From Pedobacter psychrophilus (GTDB lineage Bacteria; Bacteroidota; Bacteroidia; Sphingobacteriales; Sphingobacteriaceae), in contig NZ_LWHJ01000033.1 of NCBI RefSeq assembly GCF_001652725.1, forward strand, positions 1 through 38,499: a stretch of 38,499 nucleotides of DNA, written 5' to 3'. The position numbers and the translations under genes are program-made. Shown here one piece after another: positions 37,492-38,499 of this stretch. A model generated the notes under the pieces. The model was given only the letters and a program-made list of their open reading frames with translations, was not told the origin of the DNA and made no database searches. Each line of letters begins with the position of its first letter. Position 1 is the first letter of the stretch.

Positions 37492-37716
37492 CGATATGTA
37501 AAACATAATAGTACAGTTTAAGCTCAAAATAATACTAATCAAATTATGATTTAGCTTAAAGCAGTCTTCTTAAAAAATATCTGGTTGGATCATTAACTAT
37601 CGAACTATTATTTTCTAGCATCTAAACGGGATGTGATAATAATACGTCTTGTTAAAAATATTTTTTTTAATGTTCTGAATTTCAGTATGTTTATTACAGA
37701 AAATTAAACCAAAATA

Positions 37717-38499
37717 ATGAGTGTAGAAGCAAGACCAATTACACATAAAAACAAGAAACGTATTGCTGTTTGGTACCCAAATCAGCAAGAGCTAATTACC
37801 AGGTTTAGAAAATTAGATGATGCCAAATGGAGTGCCAGTTTACAAGTTTGGCATTTGCCAGATACAGCAGAAAACAGAATAAAGTTTAATATAGAGCTTG
37901 AAGAAATACCACATATAAATTTTGATAAAACACAAGAGATAGAAAATTTTAAGAAGTATTTAAACACCAAAAGATACAGTTCTAATACGGTAAAAACATA
38001 TTCTGAAGCCTTACAAACTTTTTTAATGTTTTACAATGATAAGGAAGTAAAAAAAATAGACAATAAGGATGTTATAGATTTTTATGATAAGTATATAATA
38101 GAAAAGAAGTTATCCATTTCTTTTCAAAACCAAGTAGTAAATGCCATAAAGCTTTATTTTAAAACGATAAAAGAAACGGCAATTATTGTAGAAAAGATAT
38201 ACAGGCCAAAAACGCAGAAATTATTACCTAATGTGTTAAGTAAAGAGGAAATTAAGCAAATTTTAAATGCACACTCTAATATTAAACATAAAACTATGCT
38301 CAGTTTAATTTATAGTTGTGGCTTACGCAGAAGTGAATTGATAAATTTAAAACTTACAGATATTGATTCTAAACGAAATATTGTAATTATCAGACAAACT
38401 AAAGGAAAAAAGGATAGAATTGCACCTTTAAGCCTTAAAATATTAGAGATGTTGCGTGATTATTTTAAAATATATAAACCTATAGTTTGGCTGTTTGAA
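37717..38499 (+). CDS. Tyrosine recombinase / integrase (partial, C-terminus outside window)
   Basis: 261 codons are visible from the ATG at 37717 and the frame stays open to the right edge. The N-terminal part has a short beta-type segment with WSASLQVWHLPD, found in many Bacteroidota integrases. A SAM-like core-binding domain follows (about residues 75-160, starting FKKYLNTKRYSSNTVKTY). The catalytic domain then begins near LPNVLSKEEI, with the first catalytic Arg in SCGLRRSEL and the Lys-containing TKGKKDRIAPLS hairpin. The H-x-x-R and nucleophile Tyr lie beyond the window. The enzyme performs site-specific DNA strand exchange; it may belong to a mobile element, integron-like system or phase-variation switch. 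It is the only clear plus-strand intact gene here and is divergent from the sugar transporter. Confidence 0.88.
   Translation, partial: MSVEARPITHKNKKRIAVWYPNQQELITRFRKLDDAKWSASLQVWHLPDTAENRIKFNIELEEIPHINFDKTQEIENFKKYLNTKRYSSNTVKTYSEALQTFLMFYNDKEVKKIDNKDVIDFYDKYIIEKKLSISFQNQVVNAIKLYFKTIKETAIIVEKIYRPKTQKLLPNVLSKEEIKQILNAHSNIKHKTMLSLIYSCGLRRSELINLKLTDIDSKRNIVIIRQTKGKKDRIAPLSLKILEMLRDYFKIYKPIVWLFE

Larger units (their letters stand above)
37373..37716. other. Divergent intergenic region between sugar transporter and integrase
   Basis: This 344-nt AT-rich region should carry both promoters. It contains an 11-bp inverted repeat at 37434-37470 and the TAATCGATTA palindrome at 37482-37491, each reported separately. 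I see no exact Bacteroidota -7 element, open frame or RNA gene in it. Confidence 0.4.

Noticed and set aside
37782-37970. Minus-strand open frame of about 62 codons
   Set aside because: It lies wholly antisense to the integrase coding sequence and shows no domain signal.

Overview
The window is AT-rich DNA from a member of the Bacteroidota. The evidence is two SusC/SusD pairs, a DUF1735-type surface lipoprotein, a protein with a type IX secretion (T9SS) C-terminal sorting domain, a Bacteroidota-type promoter, and a proteorhodopsin with Met at the spectral-tuning position. A Sphingobacteriaceae/Pedobacter-like host seems likely, but that is an inference; the sequence alone does not fix the genus.

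Region 1 (1-26113, all minus strand) is one large polysaccharide utilization locus (PUL). Transcription enters at about 26220, where I see a plausible promoter overlapped by a 14-bp palindrome. The order is SusC, SusD, second SusC, second SusD, DUF1735 lipoprotein, sulfatase, LacZ-type GH2, sulfatase, a frameshifted sulfatase with a PA14-like tail, alpha/beta-hydrolase esterase, a second frameshifted sulfatase, another GH2, a secreted alkaline-phosphatase-superfamily phosphodiesterase, and a truncated Tat-exported Gfo/Idh/MocA oxidoreductase. Most gaps are 2-55 nt; the larger ones are 165 nt before the LacZ-type gene and 92 nt before the oxidoreductase. Surface proteins would capture and import an oligosaccharide. 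Periplasmic sulfatases, the esterase and the phosphodiesterase would strip substituents, and exo-acting GH2 enzymes would release sugars. The target is probably a sulfated, beta-linked glycan containing galactose or a related sugar. No endo-acting depolymerase, sulfatase-maturing enzyme or dedicated regulator is visible.

Region 2 (26114-27572) holds regulatory palindromes and a decayed plus-strand glycoside hydrolase family 3 relic.

Region 3 (27573-32199, minus strand) has two tandem paralogous endonuclease/exonuclease/phosphatase (EEP) hydrolases, one a T9SS cargo and one a lipoprotein. Upstream of them is a secreted BNR_4 beta-propeller that might be a polysaccharide lyase. Two good intrinsic terminators separate these units.

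Region 4 (32500-35466, minus strand) is a phototrophy cassette: proton-pumping rhodopsin, lycopene cyclase crtY, and the retinal-forming Blh dioxygenase. crtY and blh overlap by ATGA. A terminator sits between the rhodopsin gene and crtY. The rhodopsin keeps the outward proton-pump DTE triad and a Gly at the carotenoid-antenna fenestration.

Region 5 (35771-38499) contains a FucP-like sugar:proton symporter on the minus strand and, diverging from it, the start of a tyrosine recombinase that runs off the right edge.

The most interesting points are the antenna-competent rhodopsin cassette next to a sulfated-glycan PUL, two independent one-base lesions in neighbouring sulfatase genes, the GH3 fossil beside the PUL promoter, and the paired exported EEP enzymes.
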